NCBI GenBank assembly: GCA_014383445.1
Contig: JACNHV010000384.1
Coordinates: 1 to 34,351 of the forward strand
Origin: Candidatus Desulfobacula maris
Lineage (GTDB): Bacteria > Desulfobacterota > Desulfobacteria > Desulfobacterales > Desulfobacteraceae
Length of the DNA stretch: 34,351 nucleotides
Direction of reading: 5' to 3'
Shown here: piece by piece, positions 1-7,545 of the stretch
How the letters are laid out: each line of letters begins with the position of its first letter
How positions within the stretch are numbered: the stretch's first letter is position 1
Translations under genes and position numbers: made by a program
Notes under the pieces: generated by a model
What the model saw: the letters and a program-made list of their open reading frames with translations, nothing else
Databases searched by the model: none
Told to the model about the DNA's origin: nothing

Positions 1-2
1 AG

Positions 3-226
3 ATTCCACAGGTTAAAATTGCAACGACTACCAATTCACAGTTCCGGGACGTGCTGCGATTGAATATTGAGTCAGGCTTTCAAATTGAGGTTCCCGATGG
101 GTTTTCCCAAACCACTCTTTTGCTAAAGAGTTTGACACAAAAGAACAGAATTATAAATCTGAAATCAAAATTCTTAATGAGCAGATCAAAAGTTTGAGGG
201 ATAAACTTTTCTTCAAGCTGACTTGA
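3..226 (+). mobile_element. Decayed IS66-type insertion sequence remnant
   Basis: Two short broken reading frames lie side by side. From base 3 to the stop at 195-197 the frame reads a C-terminal piece with LRLNIESGFQIEVPDGF, which has the look of the accessory TnpA protein of IS66 elements (a short beta-rich protein ending in a 'x-VPxxF' stretch). In another frame, 128-226, the peptide reads YKSEIKILNEQIKSLRDKLF and then stops; this matches the coiled-coil start of IS66 transposases just before their usual 'GRKSEK' motif. The TnpB gene expected between them is missing and the transposase is cut off, so this is a relic with internal deletions. The assignment rests on motif memory, not on a search, and the left side is cut by the window edge. 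Confidence 0.45.
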
Positions 227-528
227 AGTTTCATTACATCAAGACACAGGGGTTTACCAACCTGATCATGGATCAGTTTGAGTTTTATAAAAGCAAAATA
301 AATGTTACAGGCACAGCAGATATTATAACAAAATATATCCTCCTGACCTGTAGATTCTTTGCCCAGAGTGTTGTACAGAAACAAAGACTTCTGGATTTTT
401 CCTTTCATCTTGAAACAGGAGCCCTGGTTTCAGGTCATAAAAAGATCAATGTTTCAATGATGTACAACCCTGTGACAAAACAGATGGATCCCATGGTGTG
501 CCAATTTATTCCCCAAGCCATAATTTGA
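223..528 (+). CDS. Unrecognised small protein (hypothetical)
   Basis: An open frame of 101 codons from a TTG, or 86 residues from the first ATG at 268. Neither start has a clear Shine-Dalgarno sequence. I do not recognise a family. The protein is a mixed-charge soluble type with a compact C-terminal half containing the stretch VSMMYNPVTKQMDPM and ending in QFIPQAII; there is no signal peptide or membrane segment. It starts where the IS66 remnant stops, and a 35-nt palindrome begins 16 bases after its stop. It may be the 3' part of a gene disrupted by the insertion sequence rather than an intact gene. An opposite-strand frame of 85 codons over 151-408 looks no better and was not taken. Confidence 0.3.
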   Translation: MKFHYIKTQGFTNLIMDQFEFYKSKINVTGTADIITKYILLTCRFFAQSVVQKQRLLDFSFHLETGALVSGHKKINVSMMYNPVTKQMDPMVCQFIPQAII

Positions 529-543
529 CCGGCAAAATACCGC

Positions 544-578
544 TGGACATATTGTTAATTGAATTGACAATATGTCCA
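544..578. promoter_or_regulatory. 35-nt near-perfect palindrome overlapping the ATPase promoter
   Basis: Arms TGGACATATTGT (544-555) and ACAATATGTCCA (567-578) are exact inverted repeats, and the pairing continues inward through AATT/AATT around a central G at 561, leaving only one imperfect pair (556/566). The right arm contains TTGACA (564-569), which fits a -35 box for the downstream ATPase gene. A dyad placed on a -35 box is what a dimeric repressor operator looks like; the same DNA could also fold as a terminator-like hairpin for the preceding frame, but no T run follows. The regulator is not known. Confidence 0.5.
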
Positions 579-596
579 AAAAAATTGTATTAGAAT
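564..596 (+). promoter_or_regulatory. Candidate sigma-70-type promoter for the AAA/DUF4143 gene
   Basis: TTGACA at 564-569 is a full -35 consensus. Candidate -10 hexamers are TATTAG at 588-593 (18-base spacer) or TAGAAT at 591-596 (21-base spacer, too long). The start codon follows at 630 after GGAG with a 6-base spacer. The -10 assignment is the weak part of the call. Confidence 0.4.
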
Positions 597-629
597 ACAG
601 AACAATTAAAAATTAATCTGGAGTATCCC

Positions 630-1790
630 ATGGCACTCATCAAACGAAACATATCTGAAAAGGTTCTTACATATGCAAGCCAATACCCTGTTGTGACAAT
701 AACAGGGCCGAGGCAGTCCGGCAAAACAACACTCAGTAAAATGATCTTTCCTCAAAAAGCATATATATCCCTTGAAGATGTTGATGAGCGATTGTTTGCC
801 AAAGAAGATCCAAGAGGGTTTTTAAATCGTTTTCCAAAAGGAGCAATCATTGATGAAATTCAACGGGAGCCGGAGTTGATTTCATATATCCAGACTATTG
901 TGGATCAGCAGAACATAGAAGGTTTGTTTATTTTAACAGGCAGTCAGCAGTTTGATCTGATGCAGACTATTTCTCAGTCCCTTGCCGGCCGTAGTGCCAT
1001 TGTCAGGCTGCTGCCCTTTTCCTATGATGAGGCGTATGGAAATGACAGGGATCAAAGCAAGATGGATGCGGTTTTATTAAAAGGCTTTTATCCGAGGATA
1101 TTTGATAAAAATCTTGATCCCACTGAAGCGATGCAGTTTTATGTCAATACCTATGTGGAAAGAGATCTTCGAAGACTCATCAATGTAAAGGATCTGACAA
1201 AATTTGAAATTTTCCTGAAACTCTGTGCCGGAAGAACAGGACAGATTTTAAATCTTTCATCTCTGGGCAATGACTGCGGGATAAATCATAATACTGCGAA
1301 AGCGTGGATTTCTGTACTTGAAGCAAGTTTTATTATCAAACTTCTCAAACCATTCTATAAAAATTTTAACAAACGTCTGATAAAAGCCCCTAAACTTTAT
1401 TTTCTGGATACGGGGCTTGTCTCATTCCTTCTTGGCATTACCCAGGCAGATCAAATTTTTTCCCACCCTTTGAAGGGTGCTCTGTTTGAAACCTATGTGT
1501 ATTCTGAACTATTAAAATCACGGTATAACAAAGGAAAAACTGAGAATCTTTATTTTTACCGCGACAGCAAGGGAAATGAGGTGGATATTATCTGTGATAA
1601 TGGAAATACGGTTTCCCAGATTGAAATCAAAGCAGGGCAAACTATTACTTTGGATCATTTTAAAGGATTACATTATTTTTCTAAACTCTGTGATATGCCT
1701 TTGGAATCCTATTTGATTTATGGCGGGGATAAAACCTATTTTCGGAACAATGTTCAAGTCATTGGATGGCAAGGTATTTCCGGAATATAG
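630..1790 (+). CDS. AAA_14/DUF4143 family ATPase
   Basis: A 386-residue protein of the common bacterial AAA_14 plus DUF4143 architecture. The Walker A motif GPRQSGKTT is at residues 26-34, Walker B with AIIDEIQ at about 72-78, and a sensor-like ILTGSQQF at 101-108. The C-terminal part carries the DUF4143 pattern NEVDII followed by EIKAG near residues 318-338, which resembles a PD-(D/E)xK nuclease core (acidic residue, then E-x-K). Length is normal for the family, and GGAG lies 6 bases before the ATG. The cellular role of these proteins is not settled; they are patchily distributed and often sit in accessory DNA, which fits its position between an IS66 relic and interspersed repeats. It appears intact and is transcribed alone. 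Confidence 0.85.
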   Translation: MALIKRNISEKVLTYASQYPVVTITGPRQSGKTTLSKMIFPQKAYISLEDVDERLFAKEDPRGFLNRFPKGAIIDEIQREPELISYIQTIVDQQNIEGLFILTGSQQFDLMQTISQSLAGRSAIVRLLPFSYDEAYGNDRDQSKMDAVLLKGFYPRIFDKNLDPTEAMQFYVNTYVERDLRRLINVKDLTKFEIFLKLCAGRTGQILNLSSLGNDCGINHNTAKAWISVLEASFIIKLLKPFYKNFNKRLIKAPKLYFLDTGLVSFLLGITQADQIFSHPLKGALFETYVYSELLKSRYNKGKTENLYFYRDSKGNEVDIICDNGNTVSQIEIKAGQTITLDHFKGLHYFSKLCDMPLESYLIYGGDKTYFRNNVQVIGWQGISGI

Positions 1791-1847
1791 GAGGAATTAC
1801 AGAAAAGAAATCCTTCTGGTTTCAGGACTTTTTAAGGATAAGCCCGT

Positions 1848-1913
1848 AATTCTGGGGACAGTTTATTTAATTATTGTCATATTGGAAATTCTGGGGACAG
1901 TTCATATTGGAAA
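1848..1913. repeat. Interspersed direct repeats AATTCTGGGGACAGTT
   Basis: AATTCTGGGGACAGTT occurs exactly at 1848-1863 and again at 1887-1902. A second short repeat, TCATATTGGAAA, occurs at 1877-1888 and 1902-1913, so the two families interleave. From memory, TTCTGGGGACA elements are found in many bacterial genomes next to REP-associated tyrosine transposase (RAYT, Y1_Tnp) genes. No such transposase is present here, so this would be a solo repeat. It fills part of the 347-base gene-free stretch between the ATPase gene and the dehydrogenase; I see no convincing gene in that stretch. Confidence 0.55.
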
Positions 1914-1990
1914 CAGTATAACAAACTTCTTTCTATGCAGCATTGATAAAGATTTTTCTGGCGGATGGCACTTTTAAGCGTTCCAACGGC

Positions 1991-2029
1991 AAGGGCTTTA
2001 TGTTTTGGGATCACACAGCCCTTTTCATT
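1991..2029 (+). terminator. Weak terminator-like hairpin after the ATPase gene
   Basis: AAGGGCT (1991-1997) can pair with AGCCCTT (2017-2023) across a 19-base loop, and the right arm runs into TTCATTTTT. The loop is large and the stem short, so termination here is only possible, not shown. The rest of the gap up to 2137 is A-rich leader sequence. Confidence 0.22.
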
Positions 2030-2137
2030 TTTAAGTTTATGAAGATTTGGTTTAATAATATTATTTTTTAAGGTATGACAGATCAGTAAAAAAAAAATTG
2101 ATGATATGCAAAAAAAATATAAATGTTTGGAGGCTCG

Positions 2138-3037
2138 ATGGAATCAATTACGTTTGCAAACAGGGTTGCCATCGTAACAGGTGCAGGAGAAGGGATTGGA
2201 AGAGAATATGCCGTGGATCTTGCAAAAAGAGGAGCCCGGGTTGTGGTCAATGATATCGGCTATGGGCTGGATCAGGGCAGGACAGCAGACAAGGTTGTGG
2301 ATGAAATAAAAAAAGCCGGTGGAAAGGCTGTTGCCAGCTTTGATTCCGTGGCCACCATGCAAGGCGGCCAGAATATCGTTGACACGGCCATGGACCATTT
2401 CGGCAGGGTGGATATCCTGATTAACAATGCCGGAATACTGCGGGACCGGACATTTATGAAGATGACGGAAAAAGACTGGGATGAGGTCATTGCCGTTCAT
2501 TTAAAAGGTGCTTTTTGTGTGACCCAGCCAGCCGTAAAAATTATGAAGGAGAATGGATATGGTCGAATTGTATTTACAGCTTCTTCATCAGGTATGTATG
2601 GAAATTTTGGTCAGTCAAATTATGGGGCGGCCAAAATGGGGGTTATCGGCATCATGAACACCTTAAAGCTTGAAACAGCCAAGTATAATATTAAAATCAA
2701 TACAGTGGCTCCCAATGCTGCAACCGGCATGACCAGGGGAGTTTTCCCCGATGAAGTGACCAAAAGAATACGCCCTGAATTCAACACGCCCATTGTGACC
2801 TTTCTGTGTTCTGAAGAAAACCGGGAATCCGGGATGATTTTTACCATGAGTGCAGGATGGTTTGCCCGTTCAGCAATGGTTTCCGGCAAAGGCATCTGCA
2901 TTGGCGACACAAAAAGGGTGATAAAAGCGGAAGAGATCAGGGACCGGTTTGATCAGATTAAAAACCTTGATAATGCACTTGCCTATGATCATTGCGGCCA
3001 GATTTACAGCCTGGGGAGACCCCTGACCGGCAGATAA
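2138..3037 (+). CDS. SDR-family (3R)-hydroxyacyl-CoA dehydrogenase, MFE-2/HSD17B4-like
   Basis: A 299-residue classical short-chain dehydrogenase. The cofactor motif TGAGEGIG is at residues 14-21, NNAG at 96-99, and the catalytic Ser (about 150-151), Tyr162 and Lys166 (YGAAK) are all present. The opening, with VAIVTGAGEGIGREYAVDL and then VVVND, is closest to the dehydrogenase domain of peroxisomal multifunctional enzyme 2, which oxidises (R)-3-hydroxyacyl-CoA with NAD; here that domain stands alone, with no hydratase or SCP2 part. An in-frame ATG lies at 2123, but GGAGG at 2129-2133 sits just before the ATG at 2138 (4-base gap), so 2138 is preferred. It faces a hot-dog thioesterase 27 bases away. 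The acyl-CoA substrate is inferred from family resemblance. Confidence 0.82.
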   Translation: MESITFANRVAIVTGAGEGIGREYAVDLAKRGARVVVNDIGYGLDQGRTADKVVDEIKKAGGKAVASFDSVATMQGGQNIVDTAMDHFGRVDILINNAGILRDRTFMKMTEKDWDEVIAVHLKGAFCVTQPAVKIMKENGYGRIVFTASSSGMYGNFGQSNYGAAKMGVIGIMNTLKLETAKYNIKINTVAPNAATGMTRGVFPDEVTKRIRPEFNTPIVTFLCSEENRESGMIFTMSAGWFARSAMVSGKGICIGDTKRVIKAEEIRDRFDQIKNLDNALAYDHCGQIYSLGRPLTGR

Positions 3038-3064
3038 GGGCAAAAATTCATTTATTTGCTTAAA

Positions 3065-3529
3065 TTATATATTTAACATGGTTTTCGGCATCCGCACGGC
3101 GACCACTTTTCCCGTTGCACAGATTTTATTTTCCGCGAGAACGGTTGCTTCGACAACCACTTTTTTTTCTTTTATTTCAACAACCTTGCCTCGGATTTCA
3201 AGTTCCACACCCAAAGGGGTTGGTGCAAGAAAATCCACTTTTAAGGATGCAGTGACATACCGCAGGGCAGGTTCTGTATCCATATCCCTGCCTTCTTCCC
3301 GGTATTTTGCAGCAGCAGCAGTTCCCGTGCAATGACAGTCAATAAGAGAGGCGATTAATCCGCCATAGGCAAATCCTGGTATGGCAATATATTTTTCATT
3401 GGGAATGAGTTTTGCAACACTTTCCTGACCATCCCAATAACTTTTAATCTGTAATCCGTGTTCATTAAGTCTTCCGCATCCATAGCAATGACTTAAATCC
3501 TCTGGATAATACTCTTGAAATGCTTTCAT
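3065..3529 (-). CDS. PaaI/THEM4-type hot-dog acyl-CoA thioesterase
   Basis: A 154-residue single hot-dog domain protein, soluble. The N-terminal CYGCG (15-19) followed by HGL is typical of a THEM4-like branch of these thioesterases. The helix motif YGGLIASLID (55-64) carries the Gly-Gly and the acidic residue that in this family lie at the active site. The predicted reaction is hydrolysis of an acyl-CoA to acid and CoA. GGAG lies 9 bases before the ATG. Its ATG overlaps the stop of a possible 56-residue frame as ATGA, so it may be translated as part of the mscS run. It converges with the SDR dehydrogenase, and both act on acyl-CoA, but opposite strands argue against one operon. Confidence 0.8.
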   Translation of the reverse strand: MKAFQEYYPEDLSHCYGCGRLNEHGLQIKSYWDGQESVAKLIPNEKYIAIPGFAYGGLIASLIDCHCTGTAAAAKYREEGRDMDTEPALRYVTASLKVDFLAPTPLGVELEIRGKVVEIKEKKVVVEATVLAENKICATGKVVAVRMPKTMLNI

Positions 3530-3696
3530 TTTTTATTTCTCCATATAAAAATAAGGTTGATTTTCATTATGCCATTTGCAAAAACCTGGGCAATCTCTTT
3601 TCTGGCAGCAACAGCTGAAAATGGATGACGGTTTCCAAAGGATTTGTTTATGACAACAATATCAGGAATTTTGATTAAATAATTTTTATTTTTCAT
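3526..3696 (-). CDS. Possible 56-residue ORF linking mscS-like and thioesterase genes
   Basis: From an ATG at 3696 this frame begins inside the last codons of the mscS-like gene (11-base overlap) and ends with TGA overlapping the thioesterase ATG (ATGA). The peptide is basic, with a middle segment VVINKSFGNRHPFSAVAARK and a hydrophobic tail. I do not recognise it and see no ribosome-binding site. The double overlap suggests translational coupling, but a gap of this size between two genes can stay open by chance. A longer version from an ATG at 3762 lies wholly within mscS coding DNA and is less likely. Confidence 0.22.
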   Translation of the reverse strand: MKNKNYLIKIPDIVVINKSFGNRHPFSAVAARKEIAQVFANGIMKINLIFIWRNKK

Positions 3697-4522
3697 CTGC
3701 CGGGTTATTATAAAGGTGAACATCCTGTTGAGGATAGGGAATATGGATGCCCTCTTCATCAAAGGTAATTTTTATTTTTTCTATTAAATCATAATAGACA
3801 TCCCAGTATTCAGAAGTTTTTACCCAGGGCCTGACAACAAAATTCACACTGCTGTCGGCAAGCTCAGACACAGCAATTTTAGTTTTCGGGGTATCCAGGA
3901 TCCTTTTGTCTTCCTGGATAATTCTGTTAAGAACCTCTTTTGTTTTTTTAATATCATCATCATAACTGATACCGATCACAAGGTCCACTCTCCGGGTGTC
4001 ATTGGTCGTGACATTGGTGATGACATTGTTGGTGATTTTGGAATTGGGAACAATAACTTTCTGGTTGTCCGGGGTTTTCAAGGTTGTATTAAACAGAGCT
4101 ATGCTGGCGACGGTTCCAGACACACCGCCCGCGTTAACAAAGTCACCCGCCCTGAAGGGACGGAACAGGATCAGCATAACCCCTGATGCAAAATTAGACA
4201 AGGAATCTTTAAGAGCAAGACCGATGGCAAGACCGGCAGCGCCAACAATAGTAATGAAGGATGTGGTATTAATACCCAGTTGCCCTGCTGTAGCAATAAT
4301 GACAACAATCAGAAAGGTATAATATGTGATGCTTTCAAGGAAGTGAACCAGGGTGATATCAACATTATTTTTTTCAAGAAGTTTTGTGATCAGCCTTGAA
4401 ATTTTATGGGCCAGCCATTTTCCAATAATAAATATAAGAATGGCGGCAATTAATTTTACAGAATAAGTGGTTGCCCAATAGGTAAGCGTTTCAATAATTT
4501 TATCAATATTTATGTTGCTCAT
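3686..4522 (-). CDS. Small-conductance mechanosensitive channel (MscS family)
   Basis: A 278-residue protein close in size to E. coli MscS. Three membrane helices are visible at about residues 20-37, 60-83 and 88-118. The third is the pore helix, with the Gly/Ala-packed GAAGLAIGLALKDSLSNFASG, followed by the beta domain (FRPFRAGDFV) and a C-terminal alpha/beta domain. The protein would be a homoheptameric inner-membrane channel that opens under tension during hypo-osmotic shock. A GTG at 4537 extends the frame by five codons, but AGGGG before the ATG at 4522 (5-base gap) makes 4522 the better start. It lies downstream of the DUF1456 gene on the same strand. Confidence 0.9.
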   Translation of the reverse strand: MSNINIDKIIETLTYWATTYSVKLIAAILIFIIGKWLAHKISRLITKLLEKNNVDITLVHFLESITYYTFLIVVIIATAGQLGINTTSFITIVGAAGLAIGLALKDSLSNFASGVMLILFRPFRAGDFVNAGGVSGTVASIALFNTTLKTPDNQKVIVPNSKITNNVITNVTTNDTRRVDLVIGISYDDDIKKTKEVLNRIIQEDKRILDTPKTKIAVSELADSSVNFVVRPWVKTSEYWDVYYDLIEKIKITFDEEGIHIPYPQQDVHLYNNPADEK

Positions 4523-4627
4523 GTTTTCCCCTTTCACTTAAATGATGTTAAAAATATGTTTTTATAAGACATTGCTCGCTATTCTTTTCAAACGTATCTC
4601 TTTAATAATATATTCCTTCTAAAAAAT

Positions 4628-5119
4628 TTACTGCCATTTGAAATCTGGTTCCAATTGGGTGGCAGCGCGATATTTAAGCTGCATACCCTTTAGAAAATTA
4701 CGTAAAATCTGATCTTGACAATTCCGATAGTGTTTATGACCTGGCTTGCGGAAAAATGCACTTAATTCGTGTTTACTTATGTTAAAATTTGCCAGGGCAA
4801 TAATCTCCAACACATCTTCTGCTTTCAGGTTTAAGGCGATTTTTAATTTTATAAAAATCATATTATTGGTTAAATGCTTTTCCGGCTCGGGTTGAGATCC
4901 TTCCTTTTTGCCTCGTTTATCATTAATCAAACCATTCAGGAAAATTGCAAGATCAGTGTCACTGCATTTTTGAAAAGCCGGGTCATCATCTTTTTTTAAC
5001 CAGTCGCTGATTTGCCCCCGGGTTACCTTGTGATCAGCCAGACCAAATATGGCAATCATTTTTGAATCGTTAAGGTCAAAGATATAGCGGATGCGGCGTA
5101 AGATATCGTTATTTGTCAT
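4628..5119 (-). CDS. DUF1456 (YehS-like) protein
   Basis: A 163-residue soluble protein made of two related halves: residues about 1-70 start NNDILRRIRYIFDLND and contain FLNGLI, and residues about 84-150 start LTNNMIFIKLKIALNL and contain FLKGMQ. This is the E. coli YehS/DUF1456 pattern, whose function is unknown to me. AGGGA is 6 bases before the ATG. It is 30 bases downstream of the VanZ-like gene on the same strand, so co-transcription with thrS and vanZ is likely. Length and both repeats are normal, so it is intact. Confidence 0.85.
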   Translation of the reverse strand: MTNNDILRRIRYIFDLNDSKMIAIFGLADHKVTRGQISDWLKKDDDPAFQKCSDTDLAIFLNGLINDKRGKKEGSQPEPEKHLTNNMIFIKLKIALNLKAEDVLEIIALANFNISKHELSAFFRKPGHKHYRNCQDQILRNFLKGMQLKYRAATQLEPDFKWQ

Positions 5120-5149
5120 GAGTTATCCCTTATTAAAACTATAGTTGTG

Positions 5150-5563
5150 TCACAATGACTTGTTGTTAGGTCTCCTATTTTTACGGATAAAAACATCAAG
5201 GTAAAAAAGGCAGCCAAATATGCTTCCTGCACAATCTGCAAGGAAATCTCCGGCAGAGGCAGACCTTGATGGAACAAAGGCCTGGTGGATTTCATCTGAT
5301 AATCCAAAAAGACAGGCAAAGACAATCGTGATAATTTTTATTTTTGTAAGAGGCCAGAATGGTTTTTCAGCGATCAGGTCTCTGGCAATAAGGAATGCCA
5401 GAAGAGCCCATACACCAAAATGTAGAACCTTGTCGTCATGGGAAAACAAGGATGTTGAAATGATACTGGGATTAGAAGACTGCCAGAAAATAAGCAGGCA
5501 TAAGCCAATAACCGGCAGTCTGTATAAATAGATCAGGTTCAGCTTGCTAGAGGATTGTCTCAT
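5150..5563 (-). CDS. VanZ-like membrane protein
   Basis: A 137-residue protein with membrane segments at roughly residues 12-28, 48-62, 74-90 and 106-124. It has the VanZ-family motifs DKVLHFGVWALLAF (44-57) and DEIHQAFVPSRSASAGDF (90-107). The family is named for a teicoplanin-resistance gene, but most members are of unknown function and this one should not be read as a resistance gene. The frame is open up to 5689, yet that part lies within the end of thrS; I chose the ATG at 5563, which overlaps thrS by 17 bases and begins right before the first membrane segment. The ribosome-binding site is weak, so translation may be coupled to thrS. Confidence 0.78.
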   Translation of the reverse strand: MRQSSSKLNLIYLYRLPVIGLCLLIFWQSSNPSIISTSLFSHDDKVLHFGVWALLAFLIARDLIAEKPFWPLTKIKIITIVFACLFGLSDEIHQAFVPSRSASAGDFLADCAGSIFGCLFYLDVFIRKNRRPNNKSL

Positions 5564-7460
5564 CCAGGATTCTTTCTTTAACATGATGTGATACAGACGT
5601 GACAAACTTATCCATGGAAAGGCCCATCCTGACCATGCCATCAAGGGTTCTGACAGAAAGGGTCCTGGTTTCTTTTTCCTTATCTCCAATGGTGATGATC
5701 AGAGGGACATAGGCAAGCTGGGCATCCCTGATTTTCTTTTTCAGGGTTTCGCTTCTCTTGTCAACTTCACATCTTATTTTATGGGAATCAAGCTCGGCTT
5801 TGATTGTTTCAGCATATTGCCCAAGGTCCTGGTTGATGGGAAGCAGGATGACCTGCACCGGTGCCAGCCACAAGGGGAACCTGCCTGCAAAATGTTCCAC
5901 AAGTATGCCGAAAAATCTTTCCAGAGATCCATAAATAACGCGATGGATCATTATGGGCTGGTGCTTTTCATTGTCCTGGCCCTTGTAACTCAGGTCAAAT
6001 CTTTCCGGCAGCGCCATGTCGAGCTGGACTGTTCCGCATTGCCAGGTTCTTCCCAAAGCATCTTTGATGTGGATATCAATTTTAGGGCCGTAAAATGCCC
6101 CATCACCTTCATTAACAAAGTATTGGCGGCCATATTTGTCCAATGCGGCTTTAAGGCCGTTTGTGGCTTCTTCCCATTGCTCATCCGTTCCAATGGATTT
6201 TTTTGGCCTGGTAGACAATTCCAGATGAAAATCAAGACCAAATCTGCTGTAGATTCTCTGGGACAATTCCAGTACGCCAAGGACTTCATCTTCGATTTGA
6301 TCCGAAGTCATGAAAATATGGGCATCATCCTGGTGAAAGGCACGGACCCTGAAAAGACCTGATAAAGCGCCTGACAGCTCATGCCTGTGAACCAGGCCGA
6401 CTTCGCCGGCTCTTACAGGCAGATCCTTGTAGGAGTATGCTTTTGTTTTGTAAAGCAGCATACCGCCGGGGCAGTTCATGGGTTTTATGGCATATTCTTC
6501 ATCATCAATCACGGAGGTATACATGTTTTCCCGGTAATAGTCCCAGTGGCCGCTTTGTTCCCAGAGTTTTCGGTTAAGCATGACAGGGGTTTTGGTTTCC
6601 ACATAGCCGGCTTTTTTGTGTTCATACCGCCAGTACTCTAAGAGAGCATTCCATATTTCCATTCCCTTGGCATGGAAAAAGGGCATGCCGGCAGCTTCAT
6701 CATGAAAGGAGTAAAGATCCAGTTTGGTTCCAAGTTTCCTGTGATCCCTTTTTTTGGCTTCCTCAATCAGGTTGATGTACTGGTTGAGCTTTTTTTTGTC
6801 AAAAAAGGAGATGCCATAAAGCCGCTGGAGCTGTTCACGGGTCTGGTCCGCTCTCCAATAGGCACCGGATATTTTTAAAAGTTTGAATCCTTTAATCATT
6901 CCAGTATGGGGTATGTGTGGACCGCGGCACAGATCAATAAATTTGCCATTCTGGTAAAGGGATATCTCCTGGGTCTCGTCAAGTTCATTGATGAGCTCAA
7001 GTTTGAACGGGTTATCCTTGAATATTTCAAGGGCTTCTTTTTTTGAAACAACTTTTCTTTCAAAGGTGTTTTTGTCATTGATGATTTTTTTCATTTCAGC
7101 TTCAATGGCACCAAGATCATCTTTTGAAACCGGGTCCATATCTATATCATAGTAAAACCCGTCTTCAACCACGGGACCTATGGTCAGTTTTGCATCCGTG
7201 TAAATATTTAATACAGCTTCCGCCATGACATGGGCAGAAGAATGCCTTAAAATATCAAGGCCTTCGTCATCATTGGCTGTAATAAATCGGATAGCTGCGT
7301 CTTCCTTGATGGTAACGCCTAAATCCAGAAGCCGATCATCAATTTTCATTGCCACACAATTTCTGGCAAATCCTTCTGAAATGCTAATGGCCACATCCAT
7401 TCCTGTCGGGATATTTTCAAAACTCTTTATACTATTGTCTGGAAGTGTTATGTTAATCAT
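5547..7460 (-). CDS. thrS: Threonyl-tRNA synthetase
   Basis: A full-length 637-residue class II synthetase that attaches threonine to tRNA-Thr in the cytoplasm. It has the N-terminal TGS domain (about 1-60), the editing domain with HSSAH (73-77) and CRGPH (178-182) that clears mischarged serine, the catalytic core, and the C-terminal anticodon-binding domain. The zinc ligands of the active site are Cys330 (in PMNCPGG), His381 (DDAH) and His506 (MIHR), matching E. coli Cys334, His385 and His511. In many bacteria thrS is followed by infC-rpmI-rplT; here it is followed by vanZ-like and DUF1456 genes instead. It is divergent from RNase D with a gap of about 85 bases. No T-box leader is visible there. 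Confidence 0.97.
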   Translation of the reverse strand: MINITLPDNSIKSFENIPTGMDVAISISEGFARNCVAMKIDDRLLDLGVTIKEDAAIRFITANDDEGLDILRHSSAHVMAEAVLNIYTDAKLTIGPVVEDGFYYDIDMDPVSKDDLGAIEAEMKKIINDKNTFERKVVSKKEALEIFKDNPFKLELINELDETQEISLYQNGKFIDLCRGPHIPHTGMIKGFKLLKISGAYWRADQTREQLQRLYGISFFDKKKLNQYINLIEEAKKRDHRKLGTKLDLYSFHDEAAGMPFFHAKGMEIWNALLEYWRYEHKKAGYVETKTPVMLNRKLWEQSGHWDYYRENMYTSVIDDEEYAIKPMNCPGGMLLYKTKAYSYKDLPVRAGEVGLVHRHELSGALSGLFRVRAFHQDDAHIFMTSDQIEDEVLGVLELSQRIYSRFGLDFHLELSTRPKKSIGTDEQWEEATNGLKAALDKYGRQYFVNEGDGAFYGPKIDIHIKDALGRTWQCGTVQLDMALPERFDLSYKGQDNEKHQPIMIHRVIYGSLERFFGILVEHFAGRFPLWLAPVQVILLPINQDLGQYAETIKAELDSHKIRCEVDKRSETLKKKIRDAQLAYVPLIITIGDKEKETRTLSVRTLDGMVRMGLSMDKFVTSVSHHVKERILDETIL

Positions 7461-7545
7461 AATAATTTTCCATTGTGTTTTATTATTTGTTAGTTATAAA
7501 ACATGAATTTTAGAAGAACTAGTGCAAACAATCAAGGGAAAAATT

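Noticed and set aside
151-408. 85-residue minus-strand frame
   Set aside because: No ribosome-binding site or family signs, and it lies across the IS66 relic and the better plus-strand frame.
1720-1977. 85-residue frame after the ATPase gene
   Set aside because: It starts inside the ATPase gene and runs through the TTCTGGGGACAG repeats; no sign of coding selection.
1966-1980. TGGCACTTTTAAGC as a sigma-54 promoter before the SDR gene
   Set aside because: GG and GC are 9 bases apart, not 10, and the -12 half lacks TTGC; sigma-54 promoters do not tolerate this spacing.
5150-5563. Glycopeptide resistance gene
   Set aside because: VanZ-like proteins are widespread and no other van gene is near; the name alone is not evidence of resistance.
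5564-5689. N-terminal extension of the VanZ-like protein
   Set aside because: It is the antisense-free second frame inside thrS, hydrophilic and unlike the family, and a start just before the first helix is available.
7461-7545. T-box or other riboswitch leader before thrS
   Set aside because: The gap is only about 85 bases and shared with RNase D; no T-box or anti-terminator structure is visible.
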